Positions 60,926 to 64,000 of a stretch of 64,000 bases of DNA are shown piece by piece (position 1 is the stretch's first letter; every line of letters starts with the position of its first letter). A program made the position numbers and the translations under genes. The DNA is from Salinibaculum sp. SYNS191 (GTDB lineage: Archaea > Halobacteriota > Halobacteria > Halobacteriales > Haloarculaceae): assembly GCF_037338445.1 (NCBI RefSeq), contig NZ_CP147838.1, forward strand, positions 1,674,001-1,738,000, in the 5' to 3' direction. Below the pieces are notes generated by a model that saw only the letters and a list, made by a program, of their open reading frames with translations, was not told the origin of the DNA and did no database searches.

Positions 60926-61423
60926 ATGGTGCCAGATGTCACGATACGGCGCGCAACCGGCGACGACATCCCGGCGATACAGCGGGTCGCCCGGGCCTCC
61001 TGGCGGGAAGCCTACAGCGCGTTCGTCCCCGAGAACGTCATCGACGAGATGCTGGCCTACGGCTACTCCGTGGAGTTCCTGGAGGAGGCGATCGACACCC
61101 CCTCGGTGACGCTGTTCGTCGCCGAGGACGAGTACAGCGTCGTCGGCTACGTCAGTTGCGAGGCCCCCGAGGAGGGCGACACCGGCCAGATAAGCATCTA
61201 CGTCTCGCCGGACTACTGGGCCGAGGGCATCGGGACGCAACTGCTCGACCACGCCGAATCGTTCCTCGCCGAGCAGGGCGCGGGCCGGCTCCAGGACGTC
61301 GTGCTGGCGGCCAACGACGTGGGCAACGCCTTCTACGCAAAGCACTTCGAGCACACCGCCGAGACGACGGTCGAGATGGGCGACGAGGAGTTCGAGGCGA
61401 ACGTCTACTCCGCGGAGCTGTAG
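60926..61423 (+). CDS. GNAT-family N-acetyltransferase
   Basis: The 165-aa protein has a GNAT fold: TIRRATGDDIPAIQRVARAS at the N terminus, ISIYVSPDYWAEGIGTQLLD as the acetyl-CoA loop, and NDVGNAFYAKHFEH. The substrate is unknown. TATACTTATC about 30 nt upstream is its TATA box, divergent from trkH. It is followed three bases later by a methyltransferase gene. Confidence 0.85.
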   Translation: MVPDVTIRRATGDDIPAIQRVARASWREAYSAFVPENVIDEMLAYGYSVEFLEEAIDTPSVTLFVAEDEYSVVGYVSCEAPEEGDTGQISIYVSPDYWAEGIGTQLLDHAESFLAEQGAGRLQDVVLAANDVGNAFYAKHFEHTAETTVEMGDEEFEANVYSAEL

Positions 61424-61425
61424 CG

Positions 61426-62055
61426 GTGGCGCGGCCCCGCCCGCGGACGCTCCCGACGCCGGACAGACCGATCGCGAGCGTCTACGACGCCGCCTACACG
61501 GGCGTCCCGAACTGGGACATCGGCCGGCCACAGCGTGCCTTCGTCGCCCTGGCCGAGACGGGACTGATCGAGAGCCCGGTGCTGGACGTCGGCTGCGGGA
61601 CCGGCGAACTCTCGCTCTTTCTCGCCCGTCGGGGCCACCGCGTTCTGGGCATCGACCTCTCCTCGCTCGCCATCCGGCAGGCCAAGGCCAAAGCCGAGTG
61701 GCGGCGCATCCCGTCGCAGTTTCTGGTCTGGGACGCGCTCGACCTCCCGGGGCTGGCCGCGGGCGGGCTCTCCTTCCGGACCGTCGTCGACTGCGCGCTG
61801 TTGCACATCCTCGCGGACCGCGAACGGGACCGCTTCGTCGCCGGACTCGAAACGGTGGTCCGTCCCGGCGGGCTGTACTGCGTCCTCGGCGACGCCCGGC
61901 GGGACCCGAGAGACGTCTACGGTCTCTCGCCGGCGGAACTCCGCGAGCGCTTCGGCGACGGCTGGACCGTCGAGTTCGTCGACAAGACGGTCTTCGAGCG
62001 CCGGTTCAGCGCCAACCCCGCCTACGTCGCTGGCATCCGCCGGACCCCCGCGTGA
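61426..62055 (+). CDS. Class I SAM-dependent methyltransferase
   Basis: The GTG at 61426, two bases after the GNAT stop, starts a 209-aa protein; an open extension to 61156 overlaps the GNAT gene and was rejected. It has motif I VLDVGCGTGELSLFL, motif II VLGIDLSSLAIRQA and VVDCALLHILAD. The C-terminal part (YGLSPAELRERFGDGWTVEF) resembles thiol or halide methyltransferase-like proteins. It is probably co-transcribed with the GNAT gene. Confidence 0.82.
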   Translation: MARPRPRTLPTPDRPIASVYDAAYTGVPNWDIGRPQRAFVALAETGLIESPVLDVGCGTGELSLFLARRGHRVLGIDLSSLAIRQAKAKAEWRRIPSQFLVWDALDLPGLAAGGLSFRTVVDCALLHILADRERDRFVAGLETVVRPGGLYCVLGDARRDPRDVYGLSPAELRERFGDGWTVEFVDKTVFERRFSANPAYVAGIRRTPA

Positions 62056-62111
62056 CCCGGTACCGTCAGTCATCACACGCTTATTGGGCTCGCCGCTGAA
62101 TCCCCACCACG

Positions 62112-62831
62112 ATGACGGACCCCTTCGGACGCGCCGTCCGCGACCACCACCGCGGGGAGCAGACGGCCCCGCTCGTCCAGCGCGCCGGCCCCGTCGAGCG
62201 CACCCACCCCATCGAGCAGTTCTACTTCGGGACCTTCCCCGACGACGCGACGGACGCGGCGTGGCTGGAATCCTGGCTCGACGGCCCGCTGCTGGACATG
62301 GGCGCTGGCGCGGGCGAGCACGCGCTGTACTTCCAGGAGCAGTTCGAGACGGTCGCCGTCGAGCGCTCCCCGGCGCTGGTCGAGACGATGGAGGACCGGG
62401 GCGTCACGGACGCACGGCAGGCCGACATGTTCGCGCTGCGGGACGCCTTCGACCGGGACCGCTTCGGGTCGGCGCTGGCACACGGCACGCAGACGGCGCT
62501 GGCCGGGTCGATGGACGGCCTCCGGCAGTTCCTCGGGGACCTCGGGCACGTGACGACGCCCGACGCGACGGCCGTCCTCGACGGCTACGACCCCGAAATC
62601 CCCGGCATCGCTGACCTGCTGGGTTTCCGCCCGGACCCGACGCCGGGTCTCGCCCACCGCGTGATGGCCTTCGAGTACGCGGGCGAGACGGGCGAGTTCC
62701 TGTACTTCCGGCTGTTCGGCCCCGAGCGACTCCGGGAGGCCACCGTCGGCAATGGGTGGGCCGTCGAGGAGGTCACCCGGCCGGCCGCCGACAACGATTA
62801 CTACTTCCGGGCGGCGCTTGCGAAGGTCTGA
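62112..62831 (+). CDS. Class I SAM-dependent methyltransferase
   Basis: The 239-aa protein has an N-terminal helical segment and motif I LLDMGAGAGEHALYF, followed by VAVERSPALVETM. The substrate is unknown; it is not closely similar to the preceding methyltransferase. CGCTTATTGG about 27 nt before the ATG is a TATA candidate. Confidence 0.8.
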   Translation: MTDPFGRAVRDHHRGEQTAPLVQRAGPVERTHPIEQFYFGTFPDDATDAAWLESWLDGPLLDMGAGAGEHALYFQEQFETVAVERSPALVETMEDRGVTDARQADMFALRDAFDRDRFGSALAHGTQTALAGSMDGLRQFLGDLGHVTTPDATAVLDGYDPEIPGIADLLGFRPDPTPGLAHRVMAFEYAGETGEFLYFRLFGPERLREATVGNGWAVEEVTRPAADNDYYFRAALAKV

Positions 62832-62869
62832 ACCACAACCCCTACCTGCGCGCCCGGCGACGCCGAGGT

Positions 62870-63775
62870 ATGGAACTGGGCGTCATCGGACTCGGACGGA
62901 TGGGACAGATAGTGGCCGAGCGCGTCATGGACGCCGGTCACGACGTGGTCGCCTTCGACATCGACGACGACGCGGTGGCGGCGATGGCCGACGCCGGCGC
63001 GACGCCGGCCGACTCGATTCCCGACGTGGCCGACGAACTCGGCGAGGAGAAGCGCATCTGGCTGATGGTGCCCGCCGGCGACCCCATCGACGCCGCGCTG
63101 GACGAACTCGCCCCACACGTCGACAGCGACGACGTCGTCGTCGACGGCGGCAACTCCCACTTCGAGGCGTCGACCCGTCGCGCATCTGAAACGGAGGCGG
63201 CCTACCTCGACTGCGGCACCAGCGGCGGCCCCGCCGGCGCGGAACTGGGCTTCTCGCTGATGGTCGGCGGGCCGGAGTGGGCCTACGAGGCGATGACCCC
63301 CGTCTTCGACGCCGTGGCGACCGGTCCCGAAGGCCACGACCGGATGGGCCCGTCGGGGAGTGGCCACTACGTGAAGATGGTCCACAACGGCGTCGAGTAC
63401 GCGCTCATGCAGGCCTACGGCGAGGGCTTCGAGTTGCTCCACGAGGGCCGCTACGACCTGGACCTCGAAGCGGTCGCCCGGACCTGGAACAACGGCGCGG
63501 TCATCCGCTCGTGGCTGCTGGAACTGTGCGAGGAGGCCTTTCGCGAGGAGGGCACCGACCTCGGGGACGTGGCCGACCACGTCGCCGGCGGGTCGACCGG
63601 AACCTGGACGGTGCAGGAGTCGCTGGAACAGGAAGTACCGTTGCCGCTCATCTACCAGGCGCTGTCCGAGCGCTTCGGCTCGCGAGCGACCGGCGACGGC
63701 GAGGGCCGGTTCTCGCGGCGGCTGGCGAACCGCCTGCGCTACGGCTTCGGACGGCACGAGGTCGAGCGGCAGTAA
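62870..63775 (+). CDS. gnd: 6-phosphogluconate dehydrogenase (short, decarboxylating type)
   Basis: Start ATG at 62870 (MELGVIGLGRMGQIVAERVM), 301 aa, the short Gnd form found in many archaea and some bacteria. It has GLGRMG, VVDGGNSHFEAS, GTSGGPAGAELG, and the catalytic GSGHYVKMVHNGVEYALMQA. It converts 6-phosphogluconate to ribulose-5-phosphate, giving haloarchaea an oxidative pentose phosphate branch. It lies far from gdh but draws on the same glucose oxidation theme. Confidence 0.9.
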   Translation: MELGVIGLGRMGQIVAERVMDAGHDVVAFDIDDDAVAAMADAGATPADSIPDVADELGEEKRIWLMVPAGDPIDAALDELAPHVDSDDVVVDGGNSHFEASTRRASETEAAYLDCGTSGGPAGAELGFSLMVGGPEWAYEAMTPVFDAVATGPEGHDRMGPSGSGHYVKMVHNGVEYALMQAYGEGFELLHEGRYDLDLEAVARTWNNGAVIRSWLLELCEEAFREEGTDLGDVADHVAGGSTGTWTVQESLEQEVPLPLIYQALSERFGSRATGDGEGRFSRRLANRLRYGFGRHEVERQ

Positions 63776-63796
63776 GAGCGAGAGACGGCGAGCGGT

Positions 63797-64000
63797 CTAC
63801 TCCCCGTTCTCGATGCGGCTGTGCGAGCCGATGAGCGCGCCGGAGAGGTCGAGGTCGCGGACGGTGGCCTCGCTGTCGACGATGGAGTCCCGGACCGTCG
63901 AGTCCACGACGGTCGCCCCGGGGAAGACCAGCGAGCGGTCGAGGTCGGCGTGACGGACCGTCGCGTCGGCCATGACGTGGACGTTCTCGCCGATAGCCGT
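63797..64000 (-). CDS. Sugar-phosphate nucleotidyltransferase, left-handed beta-helix end (partial)
   Basis: Only the last 67 codons are in the window; the gene continues beyond base 64000. The sequence shows hexapeptide-like turns (IGENVHVMADATVRHA, LVFPGATVVDSTVRDSIVD, ALIGSHSRIENGE), the beta-helix of long-form glucose-1-phosphate thymidylyl/uridylyltransferases. A role in nucleotide-sugar supply for glycosylation is likely; the nucleotide is not known. Confidence 0.72.
   Translation of the reverse strand, partial: TAIGENVHVMADATVRHADLDRSLVFPGATVVDSTVRDSIVDSEATVRDLDLSGALIGSHSRIENGE

Overview
The window comes from a haloarchaeon (class Halobacteria). It is GC-rich, its proteins are strongly acidic, genes are tightly packed with many ATGA or TGATG overlaps, and many starts lie about 27 nt downstream of a TATA-like box, as expected for leaderless archaeal mRNAs. 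Marker families include haloarchaeal glucose dehydrogenase, GfcR, TrmB, HalOD1, ValRS and TrkH. No rRNA, tRNA, CRISPR array, transposase or integrase was seen. The genus is not resolved.

Layout. 1-4200: end of an eIF2B-like gene, a cupin, a DsbA-type thioredoxin-fold protein fused to a winged helix, an ArsR-like zinc-ribbon regulator, and an FMN reductase/HxlR pair. 4251-14630: a SipW-type surface locus. It has a signal peptidase, five paralogous SipW-dependent (TasA/CalY-like) secreted proteins, two of them carrying an inserted von Willebrand A domain, a repetitive acidic surface protein, a 46-aa membrane peptide, and two DUF7344 regulators on the other strand. 14787-22478: tatA, a polyhydroxyalkanoate depolymerase/3-hydroxybutyrate dehydrogenase pair, a TSUP transporter, a PrxQ-type peroxiredoxin, small regulators, and an HxlR gene next to a disulfide reductase. 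22487-33617: glycerol catabolism, with two glycerol kinases, a probable glycerol-uptake membrane protein, and glpABC transcribed divergently.

33637-47014: a semi-phosphorylative Entner-Doudoroff island. It holds glucose dehydrogenase, gluconate dehydratase, KDG kinase, KD(P)G aldolase, an aldehyde/glyceraldehyde-3-phosphate dehydrogenase, pyruvate kinase, methylglyoxal synthase, the regulators GfcR and TrmB, and two near-identical HAD hydrolases of unknown substrate. Glycerol enters through GlpK and GlpABC as DHAP. Glucose enters through Gdh, gluconate dehydratase, KdgK and KdgA as pyruvate plus GAP. The streams join at triose phosphate and drain through the aldehyde dehydrogenase and pyruvate kinase. 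Near-consensus TrmB boxes sit at two of the promoters.

47306-64000: an ABC-2 exporter, a hybrid histidine kinase, rhodanese, Nudix, a DUF5809/DUF5810 group, RimI, ValRS, a HalOD1 protein, a 2-hydroxyacid dehydrogenase, TrkH, a GNAT enzyme, two methyltransferases, 6-phosphogluconate dehydrogenase and the end of a sugar nucleotidyltransferase.

The most novel-looking signals are a 12-codon, valine-rich leaderless reading frame between the promoter and start of valS (an attenuator-like arrangement), and the SipW/VWA locus as a candidate surface-filament system. A triple hairpin insertion inside valS and a structured-RNA candidate between glpK and glpA are also worth a look.
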